Position numbers and translations under genes: made by a program. A stretch of 64,000 nt of DNA from Rhizorhabdus sp. (GTDB taxonomy: Bacteria; Pseudomonadota; Alphaproteobacteria; Sphingomonadales; Sphingomonadaceae), in NCBI RefSeq assembly GCF_018006725.1, contig NZ_JAGMXV010000003.1, forward strand, positions 1 to 64,000, read 5' to 3'. The notes beneath the pieces are model-generated. The model saw only the letters and a program-made list of their open reading frames with translations. It was not told the origin of the DNA and searched no databases. Positions 54,613 through 63,624 of the stretch are shown here, piece after piece (position 1 is the stretch's first letter; every line of letters begins with the position of its first letter).

Positions 54613-57600
54613 ATGCCTTATCAGCCCTTCGTCCCGCTGCGGATCTTCTCCGCCTACACGATGCTCGAAGGCGCGATCGATCCCAAGGCGATCGCCAAAC
54701 ACGCCCGAAAGCGAGGTTTTCCTGCGGCGGCACTGACCGACCGCAATGGCCTCTATGCGGCGATGGCCTTTTCGGATGGCGCCAAGAAGGAGGGCATTCA
54801 GCCGATCATCGGCACCATGCTCGCCGTGCGGCGGCCGGGAATCGATCAGTTGATCATCGATTGGATCGCCCTCTATGCGCAGGACGAGCGGGGCTATGAC
54901 AATCTCTGTGCACTTGTCTCTGCGGCCCATCTGGAGCGTCCGGTCCACGAGGACGCGCATGTGCCGCTGTCGGCGCTTGAAGGGCGCACCGACGGACTGA
55001 TCGCGCTGACTGCCGCAGGCGAAGGCGCGCTGGGGCGGCTGCTGGCCGAGCAGCAGCAGGCGGCCGCCGAAAGCTATGCCGACACGCTGCAGGCCTTTTT
55101 CCCCGGCCGCCTCTATGTCGAGCTGTGCCGACGCGGCAATGCGGTCGAGGAACAGGCCGAAGCTGCGCTGATCGACCTCGCTTATGCACGCGACCTGCCC
55201 TTGGTGGCGACCAACCCGGCCTGTTTCGCAGAACCCGAATTCCATCCGGCGCATGACGCGATGCTGTGCATTGCCAGTTCCTCTTATATCGACACCGCCG
55301 AACGCCCGCGCAGTTCTCCGGACCTGTGGCTCAAGCCGGCAGCCGAGATGCAGCGCCTGTTCGAGGATCTGCCCGAGGCGCTCGCCAACACGCTGGTGGT
55401 CGCGCAGCGCTGCGCGGTGTCGGCCCCCTATCGCAAGCCGATCCTGCCCAGCCTTGCGGGAGACCGGGATGGCGAGGCGGAGATGCTCCGCCGCGACGCG
55501 CGCGAAGGGTTGGAGCGGCGGCTGGAAAAGCTCGGCATCACCGATCCGCTCGAACGCGAAGCCTATTTCGATCGGCTGGCGTTCGAGACCGACATCATCA
55601 TCAAGATGGGCTTTCCCGGCTACTTCCTGATCGTCGCCGATTTCATCAAATGGGCGAAGGAGCAGGGCATCCCCGTGGGGCCGGGCCGTGGATCGGGCGC
55701 GGGGTCGCTGGTCGCCTGGTCGCTGACCATCACCGATCTCGATCCGCTGCGGCTGGGCCTGCTGTTCGAGCGCTTCCTGAACCCCGAACGCGTGTCGATG
55801 CCCGACTTCGACATCGACTTCTGCGAAACCCGGCGTGGCGAGGTGATCCGCTACGTCCAGCAGAAATACGGCCGCGATCAGGTCGCGCAGATCATCACTT
55901 TTGGAAAGCTGAAGGCCCGCGCCGTGCTCAAGGACACCGGGCGGGTGCTCCAGATGAGCTATGGCCAGGTCGACCGGCTCGCCAAGCTGGTGCCCAACCA
56001 TCCGACCGACCCGTGGACGCTCGACCGGGCGCTCAACGGTGTGCCCGAGATGGCGGCCGAGTATAAGGGCGACGTCGAAGTCCGGCGCCTGCTCGACCTT
56101 GCGATGAAGCTCGAAGGCCTGCCGCGCCACAGCTCGACCCACGCCGCCGGCGTGGTGATCGGCGACCGCCGACTGGACGCGCTGGTGCCGCTCTATCGCG
56201 ATCCGCGTTCCGACATGCCGGTCACCCAGTTCGACATGAAATATGTCGAAGGCGCCGGCCTGGTGAAGTTCGACTTCCTCGGCCTCAAGACGCTGTCGGT
56301 ACTGCAAAAGGCAGTCCAGTTCCTGAAACAGCGCGGAATCGAGGTCGACCTCGATGCGCTCGCCTGGGACGATCCCGAGGTCTATGCCCTGCTCCAGCGC
56401 GGCGACACGGTCGGCGTGTTCCAGCTGGAATCGGAAGGCATGCGGCGCACGCTTGCTGCGGTCCGGCCGACCTGTTTCGAGGACATCATCGCGCTCGTCT
56501 CGCTGTACCGGCCGGGCCCGATGGACAATATCCCTACCTTCGGCGCCCGCAAGAACGGGCGCGAGCCGATCCAATATCCGCACCCGCTGCTCGAAGGCAT
56601 TTTGAGCGAGACCTACGGGATCTTCGTCTACCAGGAACAGGTGATGCAGGCGGCGCAGATCCTGGCGGGCTATTCGCTTGGCGACGCCGACCTTTTGCGC
56701 CGCGCGATGGGCAAGAAGATCAAGGCGGAGATGGATGCCCAGCGCAGCCGCTTCGTCGATGGCTGTGCCAAGAACGACATTTCGGCGGACAAGGCGAACG
56801 AGCTGTTCGATTTGATCGACAAATTCGCGGGCTATGGTTTCAACAAAAGCCACGCGGCAGCCTATGCGCTCGTCGCCTATCACACCGCCTGGCTGAAGGC
56901 GCATCACAAGGCCGAATTCTACGCCGCCTCGATGTGCTACGACATGGCGCAAACCGACAAGCTCGCCATCTTCATCGACGACATGCGTCGCATGGGCGTC
57001 CAGTGCCTGGGGCCGTGCATCAATCACAGCGAGGCCGAATTTTCGGTGGAGCCGCATGGCGAGGCTCATGCGGTCCGCTATGCGCTCGGCGCGCTCAAGG
57101 GCGTCGGCGAGAAGGCGATGGAGCAGCTGGTCGACGAACGAAAGGCCAAGGGCGCGTTCCGGTCGCTGGAGGATTTCGCCGACCGGATCGACCCGCGCCT
57201 GCTGAACCGGCGCCAACTGGAAAGCCTGGCGGCGGGCGGCGCCTTCGATGCGCTGGAGAGTGAACGCGCGGGTGTATTCGCCTCGGCCGAACTCATCCTC
57301 GCTCATGCGTCCAGCGCCGCGCAGCAGCGCGAGAGCGGGCAGGGCGGTCTGTTCGGCGACCTCGACGACGGCGGCATTCCGCCGATCCGGATCGATCGCG
57401 GACTGTCCTGGACGCTTGCCGACCGGATGGGAGCAGAGAAGGAGGCATTCGGCTTCTACTTCTCCTCGCATCCCACAGACCAGATACGCCATCTGGCCGA
57501 TGCCAATGGCGCCCGCAGCTTCGCCGCTTTGTGTGCGCTGCCGGCGCCCGCCGATGGCGGTCGGGTCAATGCGGTGATGGCCGCGCTGATCGAGGAGGCA

Positions 57601-58086
57601 CGCTGGCGAACCTCGGCCAAGGGCAAGCGCTACATGATGGCGACCTGCTCCGATTCGAGCGGGCAGTTCATCGCGACCTGTTTTGACGATCTTGCCTCGG
57701 CCGAGCTGGAAACCGCCGCCAAGACCGGCGCCTGTGCGCTGCTGCGCGTCGAACTCGACTGGCGTGCCGGCGAGGAGACGCCCCGGGTGACGATCCGCAC
57801 GCTGCAAGGCTTCGACACGATGGAATCGATCCGCCTGCGCGTCGACGTCGAGACGGCGGATGCCGCGGCAATTCCGGCGCTGGCCGCGCTGGTGGCGGGC
57901 GAGCGCGGAGGCAGGGGCGAGATGTATCTGAAGGCGTTGCTGCCCGATGGCTCGCGCGCCGAGGTTCTGCTCGGCCGAGACTTCAGGCTCGACGCTGAAC
58001 TGGTTGCCCGGATCGAGCGGCTGCCCGGCCTGACGGCCCGCATCGGTACATCCGGCCGGCCGCAGCTTCATCTGGTCGGGACCTAG
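54613..58086 (+). CDS. dnaE: DNA polymerase III alpha subunit
   Basis: 1157 residues. N-terminal PHP-like domain (about 1-70 and onward), polymerase core with the catalytic Asp pair in PDFDIDFCE near 397, GPGRGSGAGSLVAW, RHSSTHAAGVVI and GYGFNKSHAAAYALVAY; C-terminal OB-fold (RVNAVMAALIEEARW). A clamp-binding motif QGGLF lies near 913. The PHP entry reads LRIFSAYTMLEGA where metal-binding PHP domains have His residues. It replicates the chromosome as the replicase catalytic subunit. Confidence 0.96.
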   Translation: MPYQPFVPLRIFSAYTMLEGAIDPKAIAKHARKRGFPAAALTDRNGLYAAMAFSDGAKKEGIQPIIGTMLAVRRPGIDQLIIDWIALYAQDERGYDNLCALVSAAHLERPVHEDAHVPLSALEGRTDGLIALTAAGEGALGRLLAEQQQAAAESYADTLQAFFPGRLYVELCRRGNAVEEQAEAALIDLAYARDLPLVATNPACFAEPEFHPAHDAMLCIASSSYIDTAERPRSSPDLWLKPAAEMQRLFEDLPEALANTLVVAQRCAVSAPYRKPILPSLAGDRDGEAEMLRRDAREGLERRLEKLGITDPLEREAYFDRLAFETDIIIKMGFPGYFLIVADFIKWAKEQGIPVGPGRGSGAGSLVAWSLTITDLDPLRLGLLFERFLNPERVSMPDFDIDFCETRRGEVIRYVQQKYGRDQVAQIITFGKLKARAVLKDTGRVLQMSYGQVDRLAKLVPNHPTDPWTLDRALNGVPEMAAEYKGDVEVRRLLDLAMKLEGLPRHSSTHAAGVVIGDRRLDALVPLYRDPRSDMPVTQFDMKYVEGAGLVKFDFLGLKTLSVLQKAVQFLKQRGIEVDLDALAWDDPEVYALLQRGDTVGVFQLESEGMRRTLAAVRPTCFEDIIALVSLYRPGPMDNIPTFGARKNGREPIQYPHPLLEGILSETYGIFVYQEQVMQAAQILAGYSLGDADLLRRAMGKKIKAEMDAQRSRFVDGCAKNDISADKANELFDLIDKFAGYGFNKSHAAAYALVAYHTAWLKAHHKAEFYAASMCYDMAQTDKLAIFIDDMRRMGVQCLGPCINHSEAEFSVEPHGEAHAVRYALGALKGVGEKAMEQLVDERKAKGAFRSLEDFADRIDPRLLNRRQLESLAAGGAFDALESERAGVFASAELILAHASSAAQQRESGQGGLFGDLDDGGIPPIRIDRGLSWTLADRMGAEKEAFGFYFSSHPTDQIRHLADANGARSFAALCALPAPADGGRVNAVMAALIEEARWRTSAKGKRYMMATCSDSSGQFIATCFDDLASAELETAAKTGACALLRVELDWRAGEETPRVTIRTLQGFDTMESIRLRVDVETADAAAIPALAALVAGERGGRGEMYLKALLPDGSRAEVLLGRDFRLDAELVARIERLPGLTARIGTSGRPQLHLVGT

Positions 58087-58092
58087 CATAGC

Positions 58093-58116
58093 CGCCGGTT
58101 AGTCGGTCGACCGGCG
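58093..58116 (+). terminator. Hairpin after dnaE
   Basis: CGCCGGT (58093-58099) pairs with ACCGGCG (58110-58116) across a 10-base loop. No T-run follows, so termination is uncertain. Confidence 0.35.
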
Positions 58117-58179
58117 TCACCTCATCATGGCCGGGCTCTTCCTCACCCTTTGGACAGGTAAGCGAATAGCCGTTGCGAA

Positions 58180-58199
58180 ATATGACTGTAGGTTCATAT
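58180..58199. promoter_or_regulatory. Inverted repeat before the oxygenase gene, probable operator
   Basis: ATATGA-CTGTAGGT-TCATAT: 6-base arms around an 8-base spacer, 48 bases before the oxygenase start and containing AGGTTCATAT. A close relative (AGGTGTTCATAT) occurs in the inverted repeat at 63765-63786. Which regulator binds is inference; the TetR and LuxR proteins of this region are the candidates. Confidence 0.5.
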
Positions 58200-58246
58200 T
58201 CATGCTCGACACGGGGCTGAGCAGTCCCGATGCCTGGGAGAGCGAT

Positions 58247-59620
58247 ATGACCGATGTGCAGGCGCAGCAGCGCGCGCAATATCCCGACAACACATGGGGC
58301 GATATCGCGGCGCGCGACGGCGACCTGCCCCCGGTGCTCGCGCTTCAGGCCAATCCGCCGCAGGATCTGCGACCGATCGATTTCGAACGCTACACCTCGC
58401 CGCGCCATTTCGACCTCGAGATCGAGCGGATGTGGAAGCGGGTGTGGCAATATGCCACCCGCGAGGAATATCTCGCGGAGGAGGGCGACTATGTCGTCTA
58501 CGATCTTGCGCGTCTGTCGGTTGTGCTCGTGCGGACGGCGGACGGCATCAAGGGCTATGTCAACTCCTGCCTGCACCGCGGGACCAAGCTGAAGCCGTCC
58601 GGCGACGCGGGCTGGAGTGCGTCGCTGGCCTGCCCGTTCCACGGCTGGGAATGGGACCTGTCCGGCAAGATCAGGAAGATCCCGTGTGAATGGGAGTTCC
58701 CGCATCTCGACAAGGCCAAGGCCTGCCTGCCCGAGGTCCGGGTGGACAGCTGGAACGGCAATGTGTTCATCAGCTTCGCGAAGGACGGCCCGAGCCTGAC
58801 CGAATATCTGCAGGATCTTCCTGCGCATTTTGCGAACTGGGACATGACCGGCTGGTATGTCCACACGCATATCCGCAAGCACCTGCCCGGAAACTGGAAG
58901 CTTGCGCAGGAGGCCTTCATGGAGGCCTATCACACGCCGGTCGTGCACCCGGAAATGACCAATGTCGTGGGCGACCATAATATGCAGCACGACATTTTTT
59001 CCGATCATGTCAGCCGCGATCTCTGCGCGATGGCCACGCCCAGCCCGACTTCCACCGTCACGATGACCCAGCAGCAACTGCTCGACATGATGCTGGTCGG
59101 TGACGGGTCGATGGTTGGCGAGCGCTCGGAGGTTCCGTCGGGCAAGACGGCGCGCTGGGTGATGGCGCAGCAGCTCAGGGAGACGATGCGGCGCGAGCAT
59201 GGGCTGGATTATTCCGGCCACTCGGTGCCGGAGATGATCGACAGCATCAAATATGCGGTCTTTCCCAACGTCAATTTCTACCCGGCGCCGGGCCTGTGCC
59301 TGATCCAGACCTTCCGTCCCGATGGTCACGATCCCGACCGCTCGATCTTCGATCAGATGGTGTTGCGGCCCAAGCCTGCGAGCGGCGATTTCACCCCCGC
59401 CGAGGTCGTCGATCTCGCCGAGGATGTGCCGTTCAGCAGCGTCGAGGGCATGGATCCCTTCCTGGCCAGTGTGCTCGATCAGGACACCGACATCATGCGC
59501 TGGCAGCGCGAGGGCATGTATGCGAGCGCCACCGGCGTGCAGATCCTGTCCAACTATCAGGAATCGCGCATCCGGCATCTGCACGACACGCTCGACCGGT
59601 ATCTGGCGGGCGATCTCTAA
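58247..59620 (+). CDS. Aromatic-ring-hydroxylating (Rieske) oxygenase alpha subunit
   Basis: 457 residues from ATG 58247, which has GGGAGAG upstream; earlier in-frame ATGs lie across the operator-like repeat. Rieske 2Fe-2S site: CLHRG near 107 and CPFHGWEW near 127. Mononuclear iron site: EAFMEAYHTPVVHPE near 220-236, with the two His. This is a terminal oxygenase that hydroxylates an aromatic or similar ring or side chain. No beta subunit, ferredoxin or reductase is encoded nearby. The SDR gene follows after 89 bases. Substrate unknown. Confidence 0.88.
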   Translation: MTDVQAQQRAQYPDNTWGDIAARDGDLPPVLALQANPPQDLRPIDFERYTSPRHFDLEIERMWKRVWQYATREEYLAEEGDYVVYDLARLSVVLVRTADGIKGYVNSCLHRGTKLKPSGDAGWSASLACPFHGWEWDLSGKIRKIPCEWEFPHLDKAKACLPEVRVDSWNGNVFISFAKDGPSLTEYLQDLPAHFANWDMTGWYVHTHIRKHLPGNWKLAQEAFMEAYHTPVVHPEMTNVVGDHNMQHDIFSDHVSRDLCAMATPSPTSTVTMTQQQLLDMMLVGDGSMVGERSEVPSGKTARWVMAQQLRETMRREHGLDYSGHSVPEMIDSIKYAVFPNVNFYPAPGLCLIQTFRPDGHDPDRSIFDQMVLRPKPASGDFTPAEVVDLAEDVPFSSVEGMDPFLASVLDQDTDIMRWQREGMYASATGVQILSNYQESRIRHLHDTLDRYLAGDL

Positions 59621-59709
59621 GGCCCCGCGATTAGCGTTTCTTTCCTCGGCTGCCGCCGCCGGCGCCCGACGCGCGGCCGGCCATTCCTGTTCAGAAGAAA
59701 GACATTCCG

Positions 59710-60537
59710 ATGGATCTCGAACTCAAAGGCAAGAAGGTCATCGTCAGCGCCGCAACCCGAGGCCTTGGCCGGCGGATTGTCGAGCGCTTCCTCGACGAAG
59801 GGGCGATCGTCAGCTTCTGCGGCCGGCGCGCCAGTGCGGGCGAGCCAAACCCGTCCGACGACGAGGTGCACTCCAACCCGCTGGCGGGGGACGGGGTGAC
59901 GGAAGCGCTGGCGGCGCTGTCCTCGCGCGGTCAGGTCTATGGCAGCGTCGTCGACTGCGGCTATTTCGATCAGGTGACGGCGTGGGTGGAGAAGGCAGCA
60001 GAGGAGATGGGCGGTATCGATATCGTCGTCTCCAATGCCAGCGCGCTCGGCGGGATCCCGCGCAGCCGCAAGGGGTGGGACATCAACTATAATGTCGACC
60101 TTATGTCGGCGGTGGCGATGTTCGACACCGCGCTCCCGCATCTCAAGGCGTCGGGCAGCGGCGCCTTCGTCCAGATGTCGACGATCACCGCGATCGAGAG
60201 CCATGCCTTTGGCGAAAGCGGCTTTTCCTATGGCGCGATCAAGGCGGCGCTGATCAACTACACGCACCAGCTGTCGCAGGATTATATGCGGTTCGGTATT
60301 CGCAGCAATTGCGTATGCCCGGGCCCCACTTATGTCGACGACGGCAGCTGGGCCTATCTGCAGGATGCGATGCCAGACTATTATGAGGCCAATCGGACGA
60401 AACATCCCGCAGGCCGCTTCGGCAAGCCGGACGAGATCGCCGATGCGGTGCTCTATCTCGCCTCGGCGCGCGCCAGCTGGATAAACGGCGTCAACCTAAC
60501 GGTGGATGGCGGCTTCACGCGTAACGTGAAATATTGA
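59710..60537 (+). CDS. Short-chain dehydrogenase/reductase
   Basis: 275 residues. The nucleotide-binding entry is VIVSAATRGLGRRI (the first Gly of TGxxxGxG is replaced by Ala). NASALGG resembles the NAG motif; catalytic Ser in QMSTITAI near 157 and Tyr-x3-Lys in FSYGAIKAAL near 175-180. It ends GVNLTVDGGFTRN as typical SDRs do. It probably oxidises a hydroxyl made or exposed by the oxygenase pathway. The nitronate-monooxygenase-like gene starts one base after its stop. Confidence 0.88.
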   Translation: MDLELKGKKVIVSAATRGLGRRIVERFLDEGAIVSFCGRRASAGEPNPSDDEVHSNPLAGDGVTEALAALSSRGQVYGSVVDCGYFDQVTAWVEKAAEEMGGIDIVVSNASALGGIPRSRKGWDINYNVDLMSAVAMFDTALPHLKASGSGAFVQMSTITAIESHAFGESGFSYGAIKAALINYTHQLSQDYMRFGIRSNCVCPGPTYVDDGSWAYLQDAMPDYYEANRTKHPAGRFGKPDEIADAVLYLASARASWINGVNLTVDGGFTRNVKY

Positions 60538-60538
60538 T

Positions 60539-61540
60539 ATGCCGCCGCGCATCGACACCCCGCTGACTCGTCTGACCGGCATCAGGCTGCCGATCGTCCA
60601 GGGCGGCATGCAATGGGTGGGGCGTGCGGCCCTTGCCAGCGCGGTATCCAATGCGGGCGGCCTGGGCATCTTGACCGCCCTGACCCAGCCGACGCCGGAG
60701 GATCTGGCGCGGGAGATCGCGCTGTGCCGCGCGATGACGGATCAGCCCTTCGGGGTGAACCTGACGATGCTGCCCGCCCGCACGCCTCCGCCTTATGAAG
60801 CCTATCTCCAGGCGGCCATCGACGGCGGGGTGAAGGTGCTGGAAACGGCGGGCATGATTCCGCCGGAGTTCTTCGCGCGCGCGAAGGCTGCGGGGATGAT
60901 CATCCTGCACAAGTGCACCACGGTGCGACACGCCTTGTCGGCCGAGCGCAAGGGCGTCGACATCATCTCGATCGACGGGTTCGAGGCAGCGGGCCACCCG
61001 GGCGAGGAGGATGTCGGCGGGCTGGTGCTGGTTCCCGCTGCTGTACGCGGGCTGTCGATCCCGGTGATCGCATCGGGGGGAATCGCCGATGGTGCGGGGC
61101 TGGCAGCAGCGCTCGCGCTCGGCGCAGCGGGCGTCAACATGGGAACCCGCTTCTGTGCCACGCAGGAGGCCCCGATTCACCCGGCGATCAAGGCCGCCCT
61201 GGTGCAGGCGAGCGAGGGCGATACGCGCCTGATCTTCCGCACGCTGCGCAACACCGGGCGGGTTCTTGGCAATGCGGTGTCGGAAGAGGTTATCGCCATC
61301 GAAAATCGCCCCGGCGGCGCGGGGTTCCAGGACATCGCCCATCTGGTGGCCGGGGCCAGGGGGCGTGCCGCGCTCGAAACGGGCGATGTCGACGGCGGCT
61401 TGGTCTGGGCCAGCCAGGCGATCGGTTTGATCGACGATGTGCCGACCTGCGCCGACCTGCTCCTGCGGATGGCTCGGGACTGTTCGGATCGGCTGCGCAC
61501 GGCGCTTTCAGCCTTTGCGCCGGAACGGGTCGCTGCCTGA
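60539..61540 (+). CDS. Nitronate monooxygenase / 2-nitropropane dioxygenase family FMN protein
   Basis: 333 residues forming a TIM-barrel flavoprotein: LPIVQGGMQWVGRAALASAVSNAGGLG at the start (in parts QGGMQWVG and SNAGGLGIL), SIDGFEAAGHPGEED near 142-157, IPVIASGGIADG and LGAAGVNMGTRFCAT as the phosphate-binding strands. The family oxidises nitronates or acts as enoyl reductase-like FMN enzymes; which one cannot be told here. It is one base from the SDR stop, so co-transcribed. Confidence 0.85.
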   Translation: MPPRIDTPLTRLTGIRLPIVQGGMQWVGRAALASAVSNAGGLGILTALTQPTPEDLAREIALCRAMTDQPFGVNLTMLPARTPPPYEAYLQAAIDGGVKVLETAGMIPPEFFARAKAAGMIILHKCTTVRHALSAERKGVDIISIDGFEAAGHPGEEDVGGLVLVPAAVRGLSIPVIASGGIADGAGLAAALALGAAGVNMGTRFCATQEAPIHPAIKAALVQASEGDTRLIFRTLRNTGRVLGNAVSEEVIAIENRPGGAGFQDIAHLVAGARGRAALETGDVDGGLVWASQAIGLIDDVPTCADLLLRMARDCSDRLRTALSAFAPERVAA

Positions 61541-61582
61541 TCTTCTATGGCGCCACGTGCCGCTGGCGCATATGGGAGCGAC

Positions 61583-62296
61583 ATGGAAGAATCCGAGAGT
61601 CCCGCCGCTTTGCTTGGCAGACTTCCGTTCGAGCGCGATCCCGCCGTGTGGCTCGCCAACTCGACCAGCTATGTCATGCCCCGCCAGCAGCGCAGCCGTG
61701 CGGCACTGGAGCGCATCGTTGCCGCTGCCATGAAGCTGTTTGCCGAGCGGGGCTTCGAAGCGACGCCGGTAAGCGCCATTGCCGCCGAGGCCGGCGTTCC
61801 GGTGGGCACCGTCTATCAGCGCTTTGCCAGCAAATCCGCGCTACTGCAGACCGTTATCGAGGGCTTTCGCGCGCTCCGCATGCACGAGATCGAAGCGCTG
61901 TGCCGATCGGCGCAGGACAGCTCGGTCACACCCGTCGATGTCGTCACCCTGCACGTCGACATCATCTTCAGCGCCTTCCAGAGCGACGACGGGCTGCTCC
62001 GCCTGATCGAGCGTCACCGGCTGGACGATATCGCCACGCATCGCGACCAGAGTGAGGCCAATGCGCAGGTGGCGGCCTGGATCGCAGACCTGCTGGTCGC
62101 CAAGCTGCCCGATCGCGACGCCGACGATCTGCGGCGCAGGGTGACCTATGTCCACAACATCGTTCGCGGCGCGGTCATATGGTCGATCCTGCCGGTTGCG
62201 GGCGAGCTCAATCCCCAGCTGCGTATCGAATCACCCGGTTTCGCCGAGGCGGCCCTGGCGATGGCGCTTGCCTATCTGGATATCGAGCGCGGTTAG
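61583..62296 (+). CDS. TetR family transcriptional regulator
   Basis: 237 residues from ATG 61583 with GGGAG at 5-base spacing. The TetR helix-turn-helix lies near 37-83: RAALERIVAAAMKLFAERGF, VSAIAAEAGVPVGTVYQRFASK. The remainder is the ligand-binding helical domain (AetR/TetR_C type). It closes the catabolic operon and most likely represses it through an operator such as 58180-58199; the inducer is unknown. Confidence 0.9.
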   Translation: MEESESPAALLGRLPFERDPAVWLANSTSYVMPRQQRSRAALERIVAAAMKLFAERGFEATPVSAIAAEAGVPVGTVYQRFASKSALLQTVIEGFRALRMHEIEALCRSAQDSSVTPVDVVTLHVDIIFSAFQSDDGLLRLIERHRLDDIATHRDQSEANAQVAAWIADLLVAKLPDRDADDLRRRVTYVHNIVRGAVIWSILPVAGELNPQLRIESPGFAEAALAMALAYLDIERG

Positions 62297-62309
62297 CCGG
62301 GCGGGTCGC

Positions 62310-62335
62310 TCAGGAGTTCAGGTCAGGAGTTCAGG
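62310..62335. repeat. Exact 13-base tandem duplication at the end of the LuxR-type gene
   Basis: TCAGGAGTTCAGG occurs twice head to tail (62310-62322 and 62323-62335). The second copy contains the stop codon of the LuxR-type gene; the first lies immediately downstream of it. Confidence 0.8.
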
Positions 62336-63093
62336 CCGATATAGCCCAGCTGCGCCGCCTTGTAGACGGTCTGGCTGCGGTTGACCGCGTTGAGCTTCGC
62401 TCCCGCATTCATGATGTGGAAACGGACGGTCGCCCGGCTGCGCGAGATGATCATGCTGATCTCGATGTCGGTCTTTCCAACGGCGGCCCAGGAAAGGCAT
62501 TCCACCTCGCGCTTGGACAAGAGCGACCAATTCGCCGGGATGCCACCGAGCTTCACCATCGCCCGTTGATAGGAGGTGATGAAGGTCCGCGAATAGAGGC
62601 CGAGCATATCGGCATAGGCCTCATATTCGGCCGACAGGTCGAGCCTCGCGGGATCGGGCAAGGTGAAGCTGACCGAGCCGATCTGGCCGAAAGGCAGATG
62701 GACGGGAACGACGATCGCCGCGCGGGTCAGGGCGCGTTTCTCGAAATCGGCAAGATCGATCTCGTCCAGCCAGCTGTTGGGAAGGCGGGTGCGGAAGCCT
62801 TCGGCATTGACCCAGAAAGGCTCGGGTTCGAAGCGGCATGCCGTCGTGAGCGGCGAGGCGAGCGCCAGATAAGGCGTGCACAGCCATTTGTCCTTTTCGG
62901 TCCAGCCGAAGACCTCGGTCGCCAGATTGGCGCCATCGCCGTCGCGCATGCGCTGCCTGAGGGCGATGTTGTCGCAGGCAGCGATCCTGCATTCGAACAT
63001 CTCATATATCGCCTCGCGAAAAGCGATCGCAGCCCGGCGAACGTCGGCCCGGTCGCGGATACGCACGGCATCGATCTTGTCCGGGAAGTTCAT
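62323..63093 (-). CDS. LuxR-type transcriptional regulator (helix-turn-helix at C-terminus)
   Basis: 256 residues. The C-terminal about 65 residues are a LuxR HTH: LLSKREVECLSWAAVGKTDIE, ISRSRATVRFHIMNAGAKLN. The N-terminal about 170 residues resemble an autoinducer-binding-like sensory domain (FGWTEKDKWLCTPYLALA, VPVHLPFGQIGSVSFT). No luxI synthase is in the window, so it is a solo receptor or senses a metabolite. AGGAGAACAGAG precedes the ATG. It is downstream of the VOC gene on the same strand (36-base gap). Confidence 0.87.
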   Translation of the reverse strand: MNFPDKIDAVRIRDRADVRRAAIAFREAIYEMFECRIAACDNIALRQRMRDGDGANLATEVFGWTEKDKWLCTPYLALASPLTTACRFEPEPFWVNAEGFRTRLPNSWLDEIDLADFEKRALTRAAIVVPVHLPFGQIGSVSFTLPDPARLDLSAEYEAYADMLGLYSRTFITSYQRAMVKLGGIPANWSLLSKREVECLSWAAVGKTDIEISMIISRSRATVRFHIMNAGAKLNAVNRSQTVYKAAQLGYIGLNS

Positions 63094-63129
63094 CTCTGTT
63101 CTCCTGTGCTGGAGCCGGCGAGCCTTGCC

Positions 63130-63624
63130 TCAGATCGGCTTGATGGTCGGATTGGGATGGATTTCGAGGATCTCGAAGACATTGCCGAAAAAGTCGCGCC
63201 CATAGGTCGCGGCGAAGCCCGTCTTCTGCCCGTCCTCGTCGACCGTAATCGTCGACAGGTCGGGCGGGGTGTGGAAGCGCAGGCCTGCCGCGATCATCCG
63301 CTCATAGGTTGCCTGAACGTCGTCCACCTGAAAGCCGACATGGGTGTAGCCATGGAGGTGGACGGGGCGGTTCGGGTCGGCGCCGGGCTGTTCGGGCGCC
63401 AGATATTCGAAGATCTCGACCTGGATGTTACGAAGCCGGGCGATGAAGGTGCGCGCGCTGGTGGCGGGGACGCCGATAATGGCGTCGATCCAGGGGTTGC
63501 CGGCTTCCCATGCGACTTCCGAGATGATTTCGGCGCCGAGCAACTCGACGTAGAATCGGCGTGCCACCTCGATGTCCGGAACGGACAGCGCGAAGTGGTG
63601 GACGCCCTGGAGATGCGGCTTCAT
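63130..63624 (-). CDS. VOC-family (glyoxalase/extradiol dioxygenase fold) protein
   Basis: 164 residues from ATG 63624. Two beta-alpha-beta-beta-beta modules: GVHHFALSVPDIEVARRFYVELLG (quoted in parts: GVHHFALSV and RRFYVELLG) and YTHVGFQVDDVQATYERMIAAG, with FFGNVFEILEIHP at the end. Metal ligands His near 9, His near 89 and Glu near 155 are plausible. The substrate is unknown. No Shine-Dalgarno precedes the ATG; instead its first bases overlap the stop of a 31-codon ORF (ATGA), so translation seems to depend on that ORF. Confidence 0.83.
   Translation of the reverse strand: MKPHLQGVHHFALSVPDIEVARRFYVELLGAEIISEVAWEAGNPWIDAIIGVPATSARTFIARLRNIQVEIFEYLAPEQPGADPNRPVHLHGYTHVGFQVDDVQATYERMIAAGLRFHTPPDLSTITVDEDGQKTGFAATYGRDFFGNVFEILEIHPNPTIKPI

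Noticed and set aside
54523..58089. Open frame of 1188 codons antisense to dnaE
   Set aside because: Full-length overlap with dnaE on the other strand; its composition (Arg, Gln, His rich) is what a reversed G+C-rich gene gives, and it has no motifs.
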